A stretch of DNA of 64,000 nt, from the NCBI GenBank assembly GCA_023415825.1, contig JAEZJF010000019.1:1-64000 (forward strand). Reading direction: 5' to 3'. The stretch comes from Bacillota bacterium (GTDB lineage: Bacteria > Bacillota > Clostridia > DSM-8532). The translations under genes were made by a program, and so were the position numbers. Each line of letters opens with the position of its first letter. Position 1 is the first letter of the stretch. The notes under the pieces are model-generated. The model did no database searches and was not told the origin of the DNA. It saw only the letters and a program-made list of their open reading frames with translations. This document shows, piece after piece, positions 23,935 through 32,290 of the stretch.

Positions 23935-25318
23935 AATCAAGGAGTATCTTGATACGGTCTGCAATCAGATCCGGTGTAAAAAAGTTCATGGCGTGATTTC
24001 GGCAGAAATTGAAAACCATATTAACGATCAAAAAGAGGCCTATGAGGCACAGGGAATGGAAGAGGAACCGGCAACGGCTAGAGCCATTGAACAAATGGGT
24101 GATCCTGTAGCTGTCGGTACAGCCCTCGACCGCACCCATAGGCCAAAGCCTGAATGGTCTATTATTATTCTGACTTCTTTGCTGTTATTTGCGGGAATCA
24201 TTTTAAGGTTTTTTACCTCTCCCCAGAGTATCAACGGGATAGAGAGCTATAACCGTCAATTATTATTCACAGCCGTTGGTATAGGCTTGATGGTGTTTTT
24301 TTATTTTCTGGATTTTACGATGCTAGGCAAATATCCCAGATTAATATTCTTCTTACTGGCGGCATTGACACCATTTATTCTTTTAATGACATCTCCAATG
24401 CATGGAAGATACATGTATCTGACCTATTTGGTCATGTTGTTCCCAACAGCCTTTGCCGGCATTGTTTACAGCATGAGAGGCAGGGGCTATAAAGGAATTA
24501 TACTTTGCGGATTATACTTTTTAATACCTTTGGCTATTGCTTATATAGCACCAAGCTTTGACGGTATACTATTCCTTACCATCTCCGGCCTCTTGATTCT
24601 TACAGTGGCCATTTTAAAAGGCTGGTTCGGTGTAAAAAAGCTATTTGGTATGCTGCTTATTTATCTTCCTACAATAGCTGGTTTCTTAATCAGCTTCTTT
24701 ATGATTGTCAGCAGAAACCCTTACGTATGGAAAAGGATTGTAGCAATCTTTGATTTATCCCGTGATCCACGGAGTGCAGGTTACATGGGTAGTGTTGTCC
24801 AGCAGCTTATCGAGGGTGCAGTCTTTATTGGCCAGGGCACGCTTCCTAAAAGCTTTGAAAGTCAGAATGCATCACAAATTCTGCCGGGTTTCAATGATGA
24901 CTTTCTGCTCACTTATAGCATTCATCAGTACGGATGGCTGGTTTTCATTCTAATAACAGCACTTTTTGCCATATTTATTGTTCGCACAATTACCCTCTGT
25001 GCCAAACAAAAGAGTGCCCTTGCCGGCTTGATCTCGCTTTCTGTCATCTCAACCATTACCTTTCAGACCTTGGTTTATATCGCTGTTAACTTAGGTTTTA
25101 TCCTTGTATCGCCGTTTTCTCTGCCTTTTATTTCAAAGGGCAATGCTTTTCTTCTTGTGAACATGTGTCTTGCGGGCATTCTCCTCTCGGTGTTCAAAAC
25201 AGGCCACTTTATTAAGGATGAAAAAGACAGCAAAAGAGCCGGTAAAAAAGCAGAGGATGATTCCTTCGTGAGGTTGAAAGACGGTAAACTCATCATTGAT
25301 TTTAGAATGCACCGTTAA
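23918..25318 (+). CDS. SEDS-family (FtsW/RodA/SpoVE) protein with N-terminal permease-prefix (HAAS-type) domain
   Basis: 466 residues. The first ~80 form a small helical domain (IKEYLDTVCNQIRCKKVHGVISAEIENHI...AIEQMGDPVAVG) of the kind found with PadR partners. About ten membrane segments of a SEDS polymerase follow. Near the end, ILPGFNDDFLLTYSIHQYGW corresponds to the catalytic-Asp region of FtsW/RodA (usually TDFIF), and PFISKGNAFLL to the PFVSYGGS region. It is therefore a candidate peptidoglycan glycosyltransferase for a special condition. The TTG at 23918, 8 bases after AGGGGG, is preferred and overlaps padR by 17 bases. Confidence 0.85.
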   Translation: MEQPAKIKEYLDTVCNQIRCKKVHGVISAEIENHINDQKEAYEAQGMEEEPATARAIEQMGDPVAVGTALDRTHRPKPEWSIIILTSLLLFAGIILRFFTSPQSINGIESYNRQLLFTAVGIGLMVFFYFLDFTMLGKYPRLIFFLLAALTPFILLMTSPMHGRYMYLTYLVMLFPTAFAGIVYSMRGRGYKGIILCGLYFLIPLAIAYIAPSFDGILFLTISGLLILTVAILKGWFGVKKLFGMLLIYLPTIAGFLISFFMIVSRNPYVWKRIVAIFDLSRDPRSAGYMGSVVQQLIEGAVFIGQGTLPKSFESQNASQILPGFNDDFLLTYSIHQYGWLVFILITALFAIFIVRTITLCAKQKSALAGLISLSVISTITFQTLVYIAVNLGFILVSPFSLPFISKGNAFLLVNMCLAGILLSVFKTGHFIKDEKDSKRAGKKAEDDSFVRLKDGKLIIDFRMHR

Positions 25319-25376
25319 AATTTAATAATCTATAAAAGGCTGATGTCTCATAGAATGTAGGGAGAGGTGAGGCCTT

Positions 25377-25601
25377 TTGAAAATTAGGATTTTTAACGGC
25401 GATAATGTAAAAACCATTGAGAACAATGTCAACCGTTTTATTAAGGATAAAAATGTTATCAGTATCCATCAATCCGAATCAGCCCAAGAGAATCCATCTC
25501 GTATCAACCTGACAATGACCGTCCTATATGAGGACTATTATCGGTGTGATTATCTTAATGCAAGAGTATCCAGGGATTCCATAGATAAGATGATACCCTA
25601 A
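25377..25601 (+). CDS. Small protein, possibly Cse60-like
   Basis: 74 residues, TTG start after GGGAGAGGTGAGG. It opens MKIRIFNGDNVKTIENNVNRFI and has a central INLTMTVLYEDY strand. This recalls the small Cse60-type sporulation proteins (short N-terminal strand plus helix, then a strand ending in YE), but the match is from memory and weak. It follows the SEDS gene by 58 bases and precedes a strong terminator, so it probably belongs to the same transcript. Confidence 0.6.
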   Translation: MKIRIFNGDNVKTIENNVNRFIKDKNVISIHQSESAQENPSRINLTMTVLYEDYYRCDYLNARVSRDSIDKMIP

Positions 25602-25623
25602 AAAAATTTTTACAAGGCTAGAG

Positions 25624-25671
25624 CAGGGGACATTTCTTTGTACACTAAAACAAAGAAATGTCCCCTGTTTT
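25624..25671 (+). terminator. Terminator of the padR-SEDS operon
   Basis: Perfect 17-bp stem CAGGGGACATTTCTTTG / CAAAGAAATGTCCCCTG with a 10-base loop, followed by TTTT. Confidence 0.85.
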
Positions 25672-25796
25672 GCTACTTTACCATCTCCTTTAGGGATGAT
25701 CGATATCTCGATTGCTCCTTTACTACTCACCTTTCTACACTTCTTTACATAACCTATTAGTACAGGTACAACCAGTTGATTAATAATGGAGGCACA

Positions 25797-26573
25797 ATGA
25801 TGAAAGTTGTTATACTTTGCGGAGGAAAGGGGTTTAGAATGCATGAACTCACCGGAGACATGCCGAAACCATTAGTATTAATAGGTGATAAGCCCATGCT
25901 CTGGCATATTATGAAAACATACAAGCAATATGGGTTTGATGAATTCATTCTTCTTCTTGGCTACAAGGGTGAGATGATCAAGGAATATTTTATGGACTAT
26001 GCATGGAAGCAGCATAGTTTTAAATTGGACACACAAAAAGGCAGCCTGGAGCTCATAGAAAAGAATGAAGACTGGAAAATCACCTTTTTGGATACCGGCT
26101 TGGATACCATGACAGGAAGCCGCATAAAGAAAGCTCGACAACTTATAGGGAATGAAACCTTTATGGCTACCTATGGTGATGGCCTCGCAGATATTGATTT
26201 GAAGGAGCTTTTAGCATTTCACAAGGGAAAGGGGCGGCTTGCCACAGTCACAGGCGTGGATAGGAAGACCCAATACGGCACCTTGCTTGTGGAGGACGGG
26301 ATTGCTCGGTCATTCCGGGAAAAACAAAGCTCCAGCGGCATTATCAATGGAGGCTTTTTTGTTTTTGAACCCGGATTTTTTGATTATGTCACTCACGATA
26401 CCGATTGTGTTCTGGAACAGGAGCCACTAAGGAATCTGGCCGATGACGGACAATTGGCAGTGTATCCCCATCAGGGCTTTTGGACAGCCTGTGACACCTA
26501 TAATGACATCTTACAAGTTAATACGCTATGGAAGCAAGGAAAGGATTTATGGAGGGTATGGGATCGCGTATGA
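25797..26573 (+). CDS. rfbF: Glucose-1-phosphate cytidylyltransferase
   Basis: 258-residue nucleotidyltransferase. The opening KVVILCGGKGFRMHELT, MPKPLVLIGDKPMLWHIM and YGDGLADID match the RfbF group, which makes CDP-glucose from CTP and glucose-1-phosphate. The usual GGxGTR reads GGKGFR. GGINGGFF-type and DTYND segments are present in RfbF-like form (IINGGFFVFEP, ACDTYND). Start ATG at 25797 follows ATGGAGG. The ATGA overlap with the next gene (CDP-glucose dehydratase) supports the assignment. Confidence 0.88.
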   Translation: MMKVVILCGGKGFRMHELTGDMPKPLVLIGDKPMLWHIMKTYKQYGFDEFILLLGYKGEMIKEYFMDYAWKQHSFKLDTQKGSLELIEKNEDWKITFLDTGLDTMTGSRIKKARQLIGNETFMATYGDGLADIDLKELLAFHKGKGRLATVTGVDRKTQYGTLLVEDGIARSFREKQSSSGIINGGFFVFEPGFFDYVTHDTDCVLEQEPLRNLADDGQLAVYPHQGFWTACDTYNDILQVNTLWKQGKDLWRVWDRV

Positions 26574-27541
26574 ATTTTTGGACGGACAAAAATGTTTTTA
26601 TAACGGGCTGCACTGGTTTTCTGGGCAGTCATATGGCTAAGGAATTGGTACTATCCGGGGCCAATGTAACCGGTCTTGTAAGGGATAGGGTGCCAAGATC
26701 CAATCTCTATGACGGAGAGGAATACAAAAAGATCAATATGGTCTATGGTGAACTGGAGGATCGACCCCTTCTGGAACGGGTTCTCGGTGAATATGAAGTT
26801 GATACGGTATTCCATGTAGCTGCTCAGGCTATTGTAGGAGTAGCTAACAGGAATCCCGTCGGAACTTTTGAAACTAATATTCAGGGGACATGGAACCTGC
26901 TTGAGGCGGCCAGAAGAAGCCCCTTGATCAAACGCCTGGTGGTGGCGTCCAGTGATAAGGCCTATGGCGACCAAGAGCAGTTACCCTATGATGAGAGCAT
27001 GCCCCTTTGCGGGAAACATCCCTATGATGTATCCAAAAGCTGCACAGACTTGATTGCCCAGACGTATCATAGAACATACGGTCTCCCGGTGTGCATCACA
27101 CGGTGCGGTAATCTCTACGGGGGAGGGGACTTGAATTTCAACCGCATTATACCTCAAACCATACGAAGTATAGAAAAGGGTGAACCACCCGTAATAAGAA
27201 GTGACGGAACCTTCATCAGGGATTATTTCTATGTGGAGGATGCGGTCAAGGCCTATTTACTCCTTGGTGAGAAGATGAACGACCTCAAGCTCGAGGGGGA
27301 GGCCTTTAATTTTAGTAATGAAATCCAACTGACAGTTTTAGATTTGGTCAATAAGATACTGGAGCTGATGAATAGTGATCTGAAGCCAATTATACTTAAT
27401 CAGGGAACAAATGAGATACGTCATCAATATCTCTCGGCGAAAAAAGCCCGGGAGGTCTTGGGATGGAAGTCCGCCTATACCCTGGAGGAAGGGCTTAAAG
27501 AAACGATAGCCTGGTATAGAAATTACTTCTGGGAGGCCTAA
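26570..27541 (+). CDS. rfbG: CDP-glucose 4,6-dehydratase-like SDR
   Basis: 323-residue extended short-chain dehydrogenase. NAD-binding GCTGFLGS lies near the N-terminus, the active-site YDVSK (HPYDVSKS) in the middle, and SSDKAYG and RCGNLYGGGD are typical of RfbG. It would convert CDP-glucose to CDP-4-keto-6-deoxyglucose. The ATG at 26570 overlaps the rfbF stop as ATGA and gives the family's N-terminus (NFWTDKNVFITG); earlier in-frame ATGs are less likely. No later enzyme of a CDP-deoxysugar pathway is nearby. Confidence 0.85.
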   Translation: MNFWTDKNVFITGCTGFLGSHMAKELVLSGANVTGLVRDRVPRSNLYDGEEYKKINMVYGELEDRPLLERVLGEYEVDTVFHVAAQAIVGVANRNPVGTFETNIQGTWNLLEAARRSPLIKRLVVASSDKAYGDQEQLPYDESMPLCGKHPYDVSKSCTDLIAQTYHRTYGLPVCITRCGNLYGGGDLNFNRIIPQTIRSIEKGEPPVIRSDGTFIRDYFYVEDAVKAYLLLGEKMNDLKLEGEAFNFSNEIQLTVLDLVNKILELMNSDLKPIILNQGTNEIRHQYLSAKKAREVLGWKSAYTLEEGLKETIAWYRNYFWEA

Positions 27542-27590
27542 ATACCAAAAGTCCCGGTGCTGATACTTTTAATGGGGAAGTGATACGCGC

Positions 27591-28505
27591 CTGATACAGG
27601 TTTTTTGCACCGTTTTATCACGGCTTCGGGTCTATCAGGCCCTTGCACTTTTATTGTCCTTGGAGCAGCTTGGGGTTTCTCATAAATTTTTCATCCTGTG
27701 CGTGGATGAAGACGTTTTGCGACTTCTCAAAAGCTTGAGGTTGGAGGGGGTTACCCTTTTGTCACCTCGGGATCTTGATAATAGGGAATGGGAAAGGGTT
27801 GGGAAAAGAAAGCTTAATGAGTACTGCTGGACATTGAAGCCTCTTTTGATTGAAACGCTGTTTTATAAATATGATGAGATTGACAGAGTGACGTATATTG
27901 ATGCGGATTTGTTTTTTTATCATGATGCAGAGGTGATTTTTAATAATCAGCCCGAGGCATCGGTACTTTTGACCCGGGGAGAAATTGCCGGTCGCCATAT
28001 CTCAGAGCCTGCGGCTAAAGCGTTTCAAAGCTTGATGGGTCAATTCAACTCAGGCTTTCTAAGCTTTAAAAGAGACCAGTCCGCTCTGGCATGCCTGGTA
28101 TGGTGGGGTAAAAGATGTATAGAATCCTGTATCAGCCTGCCTAAATGGGGACGATTCGGCGACCAGCGTTATCTGGATGAGATGCCCCGCCTCTTTGACG
28201 GGGTGGAGTCCGTCAGAACCCCCGGGGTAAATATCGGTCATTGGAATTGTGACAGTCATACCTTTGGCATTCATAACGGTCATCTTTACATGGATTGGTA
28301 TCCGCTGATCTGCTATCATTTCAGCGGTTACCGGATCCTTTCAAAAGACAGAATTTTGCAGGTACATGAAGCTAAAAGGGCTGGGAGGCCTTTCTTTTAC
28401 AGAGATTATACCGGCATCCTCCAAGATGTCATTGGCATGGTTGAGAAAATAAACCCTGCCTTTGACGGCTATGCCAATTGTGAAGATACTTTCATCACTC
28501 TATGA
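27591..28505 (+). CDS. Glycosyltransferase, DxD type (paralogue A)
   Basis: About 304 residues. Family unnamed, GT8-like fold suggested by YIDADLFFY (DxD). Shared with the gene at 29762: CWTLKP, DADL(F/Y)F, FN(S/T)GF, FGDQRY, GVN...WN and YHFSG. The frame is open from 27573. The first beta strand (VFCTVLSRLRVYQALALLLS) is essential to the fold, so a start at TTG 27654 would remove it. CTG at 27591, 8 bases after GGGGAAGTG, is the best start; an indel in the T6 run at 27601-27606 is the alternative. Confidence 0.75.
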   Translation: MIQVFCTVLSRLRVYQALALLLSLEQLGVSHKFFILCVDEDVLRLLKSLRLEGVTLLSPRDLDNREWERVGKRKLNEYCWTLKPLLIETLFYKYDEIDRVTYIDADLFFYHDAEVIFNNQPEASVLLTRGEIAGRHISEPAAKAFQSLMGQFNSGFLSFKRDQSALACLVWWGKRCIESCISLPKWGRFGDQRYLDEMPRLFDGVESVRTPGVNIGHWNCDSHTFGIHNGHLYMDWYPLICYHFSGYRILSKDRILQVHEAKRAGRPFFYRDYTGILQDVIGMVEKINPAFDGYANCEDTFITL

Positions 28506-28538
28506 AAAGGACAGCTCTTGCAGGAAAGGATTGGTTAT

Positions 28539-29765
28539 ATGAAAGCAAGTATTATCATCCCTTCGTATAATGCCAAAGAAAGACTTTACTTGAACCTTAC
28601 GGCTCTTAACGAGCAGACCTACGAAGGGGACGATGTGGAGGTTATCGTCATTGACAATGGTTCTACTGATAATACCCTGGAGATGCTTTTGCATTTTGAG
28701 CTCAAGTATCCCTTTGAAATTATAAGAGTTGAAGAGAACAGGGGTATTGCCTATGGCCGCAACAAAGGTGTTCTTAAGGCCAAAGGTGACATTTTGATTT
28801 TCCATGACAGCGATATGATTGCTTCCCCAAATTTCATAAAGCTTCATCTGGAAGCCCATAAAGAACCTAATCTTGTTGTTTGTGGACTATTCTGGAGAAG
28901 AATATTCACCTATTACTACAGTGGTTTCACCTACGAACAGATTAGCAGCTTCGAAAAACTCAAAAAGACAACAAAATTATACAAGGACTTCCCCTTTCCG
29001 GATGGGTATCCCCTTATTACAGAGGAGCAGGTTAGAACGGAGAATCTTCTTCCCTACAGCTTTGATCTGGACTCAGGGTTTATTGCCGATCTTAAGGAGA
29101 CCATAAACCAATATGGCAGAAACTTTACCAATTATTATCTGCCCTGGAGATTTTTTATTACCAATAACCTGTCGGTTGAACGAAAAAAAGTCCTTGCTGT
29201 GGGTATGTTTGACGCCAACATTATAAAATATGGCTATGAGGACTATGATTTGGGGGTCCGTCTCTATAAATCAGGATGCAAATTTTTAATGGCCGATCAT
29301 ATTGTGAGCCTGCACCAGGAGCATACGGCTAATTACAGGCCAGATGACGTGGTAGTGAACATCAACTTTATGTGCAGCAAATACAATAATATTTATTTTA
29401 TGGATGTTCTCCTGATATGTCTGAGCCAATGCTTGAGTCTTGATACGAATACACTTAACGGCATCATGAAGGATATCTATCAAATGCTTGCCCTTGAAGA
29501 ACACCATGGTCTTCTGGAGCTTATGCTGGAGCTTTTGCAGGTTATGAGATGTAAATATTTTCTGCCTCAGGAGGATAACTCCAGAGCTTTGATGCCGAGG
29601 GTTATTCAAAAAATGGGTTCCATAATAAAAAGTACCCTTATCCTGCAAAAAAAAGTAGGAGGGAGCTTCTTTATCCGACATTTGTGCTACTTGTTTAAAA
29701 GAGCCCTAAATATAGACTTTGATGAACTTTTAGAGGCTAACCAGGAAAGAGAGGATTTGCTATGA
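28539..29765 (+). CDS. Family 2 glycosyltransferase
   Basis: 408 residues. GT-A fold of family GT2: ASIIIPSYNAKERL at the start, VIDNGSTDNT, ENRGIAYGRNKG and the metal-binding FHDSDM (DxD). The GYEDYDLGVRL motif near residue 230 supplies the catalytic ED. The C-terminal ~120 residues are helical and unassigned. Start ATG at 28539 follows AGGAAAGGA at 8 bases. The stop overlaps the next start (ATGA at 29762-29765). It sits between two paralogous glycosyltransferases in a probable glycan-assembly operon. Confidence 0.88.
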   Translation: MKASIIIPSYNAKERLYLNLTALNEQTYEGDDVEVIVIDNGSTDNTLEMLLHFELKYPFEIIRVEENRGIAYGRNKGVLKAKGDILIFHDSDMIASPNFIKLHLEAHKEPNLVVCGLFWRRIFTYYYSGFTYEQISSFEKLKKTTKLYKDFPFPDGYPLITEEQVRTENLLPYSFDLDSGFIADLKETINQYGRNFTNYYLPWRFFITNNLSVERKKVLAVGMFDANIIKYGYEDYDLGVRLYKSGCKFLMADHIVSLHQEHTANYRPDDVVVNINFMCSKYNNIYFMDVLLICLSQCLSLDTNTLNGIMKDIYQMLALEEHHGLLELMLELLQVMRCKYFLPQEDNSRALMPRVIQKMGSIIKSTLILQKKVGGSFFIRHLCYLFKRALNIDFDELLEANQEREDLL

Positions 29766-30697
29766 GTCGTTTTCATTTTACAACGGTGGTCTCCCAGGAT
29801 CATCTGTTCAAGTTTTTAGCCATGTATTCGTCGCTTAAGACCCATTGTTCGGATTTCAAACTCTTCGCAATTTGCGCCAGTGAAATTGTTTGGCATATCT
29901 TGCATAAGGTTGCCTTTCCGGATATAGTACCGGTACCTCTCTATGACATTGAGAATGAAGCGATTCAAAAGGCCAAGGAGGACAGAGCTTTCCACGCTTT
30001 CTGTTGGACACTGAAGCCGGTCTTTTTGCATTATGTCATGAATAAGTACCCGGATTGCCAATATTTTGCTCACCTGGACGCAGACCTCTACTTTTTTGAA
30101 AACCCCGGATTGATATTTCTTGAAAACCCGGAAGCCTCACTGTTTTTGACCCATCATCGCAATGCCCGTAACTTTTTAGAGTACTACGGGCGTACAGGGG
30201 TTTTTAATACAGGCTTCGTGGGCTGTAAAAATAATGCAACAGCGCTTAAGGCGATTGCACAATGGAAGGAACAGTGCCTTTTGTTCTGCCCTATCCAAGA
30301 GGACCCCATTCGCAAGCTATTCGGGGACCAGCGTTATGTGGAAAGCTGGCCGGATCAGTTCCAGGGCGTCCATGTAGTTCGCAGCATAGGTGTCAATGCG
30401 GCTCTCTGGAATATTCAGAATTATACGGTCACCGCTAAAGAAGGAAAGGTATACCTAAACAATGATCCCTTGATCTTCTACCATTTCTCTGGGTTGACCA
30501 TTATAAGCCGCACAGAGTTCAACCTCAATTGGTATTACCATATTGATGACCCCATGGTGCTTGACCATATTTATATGCCTTATGTTAACACCCTGAGCAA
30601 TTCCATGAAGGAAATGAATGTGCATTTCCCATGGTTTATTTCAGGATTATTAATGAAGGAGATTACTCCCGATACGCATTATTTTTCTTTTAGCTAG
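29762..30697 (+). CDS. Glycosyltransferase, DxD type (paralogue B)
   Basis: 311 residues, homologous along its whole length to the gene at 27591: FCWTLKP, HLDADLYFFE, FNTGFVG, FGDQRYVE, GVNAALWN, FYHFSG. It starts with SRFHFTTVVSQDHLFKFLAMYSSL, the equivalent first strand and helix. Acts presumably on a nucleotide-sugar donor in the cytoplasm, perhaps adding a repeat sugar or a glycosylation of surface protein. Translationally coupled to the GT2 gene. Last gene of the cluster, converging on citrate synthase. Confidence 0.8.
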   Translation: MSRFHFTTVVSQDHLFKFLAMYSSLKTHCSDFKLFAICASEIVWHILHKVAFPDIVPVPLYDIENEAIQKAKEDRAFHAFCWTLKPVFLHYVMNKYPDCQYFAHLDADLYFFENPGLIFLENPEASLFLTHHRNARNFLEYYGRTGVFNTGFVGCKNNATALKAIAQWKEQCLLFCPIQEDPIRKLFGDQRYVESWPDQFQGVHVVRSIGVNAALWNIQNYTVTAKEGKVYLNNDPLIFYHFSGLTIISRTEFNLNWYYHIDDPMVLDHIYMPYVNTLSNSMKEMNVHFPWFISGLLMKEITPDTHYFSFS

Positions 30698-30710
30698 GAA
30701 CGAATGAAAT

Positions 30711-32084
30711 TCAGCCATCAGTGTTTTTACGGTCTGTCATTGTAATATAGTCCCGCCTTTGGGCAATGCTCTTATAGGCGGGTCTAACAATTTTGCCGTT
30801 ATTTACGATTTCCTCAATTCTATGGGCGCTCCATCCTGCAATTCTGGAAATGGCGAAAACAGGAGTGAACAATTCCTGTGGTATGTCCAGCATGCGATAA
30901 ACAAAGCCGGAGTAGAAATCAATATTGGCGCTGACGCCCTTGTAGATTTTACGGGATCGTGCAATAACCTCCGGAGCCAGTTTCTCAATCTTGGAATAAA
31001 GCTTGAATTCTTCGTCCATACCTTTATGCTGAGCCAGTTCTTCCACATGGCTCTTAAATATCTCAGCTCTCGGGTCGGAAAGAGAATAAACGGCATGTCC
31101 CATACCATAAATGAGTCCCGATCGGTCAAAAGCTGCTTTGTTGAGTATCTTGTCAAGGTATTGGAATATTTCCTCGTCATCATCCCAATCCCGAACATTC
31201 TCCTTAATATCCTCCAGCATCTGGACGACTTTAACATTGGCACCGCCATGCCGGGGTCCTTTTAATGAACCGAGAGCAGCGGCCATAACCGAATAGGTAT
31301 CGGTTCCTGACGAGGTGACCACATGGGTGGTAAAGGAAGAGTTGTTACCACCACCATGCTCAGCATGCAGGACAAGAGCCAGATCCAAAAGGGTTGCTTC
31401 AAGCTTGGTGTAGTGGCTGTCAGGCCTCAGCATATGCAAAATATTTTCGGCCGTACTCAAATCAGCCCGAGGGCTATGGATATACAGGCTTTTATTGCCG
31501 TGATAATGTGTAAAGGCCTGATAACCGTAAACAGCTAACAGCGGGAAATAGGCAATCATCTCGAGGCATTGCCTTAAGACATTCTGTATGGAGGTATCGT
31601 CAGGGTTATCATCATAGCTGTAAAGTGCCAGAATACTCCTTGAGAGCACATTCATCATATCTTTTCCGGGAGCCTTCATGATCATGTCCCGTGTAAAACC
31701 TACAGGTAGCTTTCGGAATTTAGAAAGGTTGCTTTCGAAATCCTTAAGGGTTCCCTTATCTGGCAGATCTCCAAAGAGAAGCAGATAGCAGGTCTCTTCA
31801 AAGCCAAAGCGATCCTCGGAGAGAAAGCCCCTGACCAAAGCTTCCACATCATAGCCTCTGTAATAGAGCTTTCCGGGGCAGGGGATCATTTCACTTTCAT
31901 CAATAATATAAGCATGAACCTCACCTATTTCTGTGAGACCGGCAAGTACGCCGCGGCCGCTTATATCTCTGAGGCCTCTTTTTACCTCATACTTTGTGTA
32001 GAGCTCGGGATCAATGGCGCTGCATTTTGTAGCCAGTTCAGTTAACGGGGTGATCCACTCGTTTTTTAATTCTTCAGCTTTCAT
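30711..32084 (-). CDS. gltA: Citrate/2-methylcitrate synthase
   Basis: 457-residue citrate synthase, condensing oxaloacetate with acetyl-CoA (or propionyl-CoA). Active-site regions: VLHAEHGGGNNSSF, IYGMGHAVYSLSDPR and IDFYSGFVYRML (catalytic Asp); GPRHGGAN binds CoA. Length is that of the larger clostridial type with an extended N-terminus. Start ATG after GGGAGGT. Distinguishing citrate from methylcitrate synthase is not possible here; no prp genes are nearby. Confidence 0.92.
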   Translation of the reverse strand: MKAEELKNEWITPLTELATKCSAIDPELYTKYEVKRGLRDISGRGVLAGLTEIGEVHAYIIDESEMIPCPGKLYYRGYDVEALVRGFLSEDRFGFEETCYLLLFGDLPDKGTLKDFESNLSKFRKLPVGFTRDMIMKAPGKDMMNVLSRSILALYSYDDNPDDTSIQNVLRQCLEMIAYFPLLAVYGYQAFTHYHGNKSLYIHSPRADLSTAENILHMLRPDSHYTKLEATLLDLALVLHAEHGGGNNSSFTTHVVTSSGTDTYSVMAAALGSLKGPRHGGANVKVVQMLEDIKENVRDWDDDEEIFQYLDKILNKAAFDRSGLIYGMGHAVYSLSDPRAEIFKSHVEELAQHKGMDEEFKLYSKIEKLAPEVIARSRKIYKGVSANIDFYSGFVYRMLDIPQELFTPVFAISRIAGWSAHRIEEIVNNGKIVRPAYKSIAQRRDYITMTDRKNTDG

Positions 32085-32290
32085 GGGTAGTACCTCCCGT
32101 AATTGAATTTTTTCTTAAATCTATTATACGATTTTTCCCCCATAACACAAATTTATTTATTCGCAAATATTAACAAATAATTGGATGGCAATAGTCGACA
32201 TGTCAATTTTTTATTATAATCATATTGAGATTGCAGAAAAAAGTCATGAAACGACTTTCTTGAAAGTAACCATAATGTTCCTAAGGGGGG

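Noticed and set aside
30759..31265. 168-codon plus frame inside citrate synthase
   Set aside because: Antisense to a strongly conserved enzyme gene, with no independent signals.
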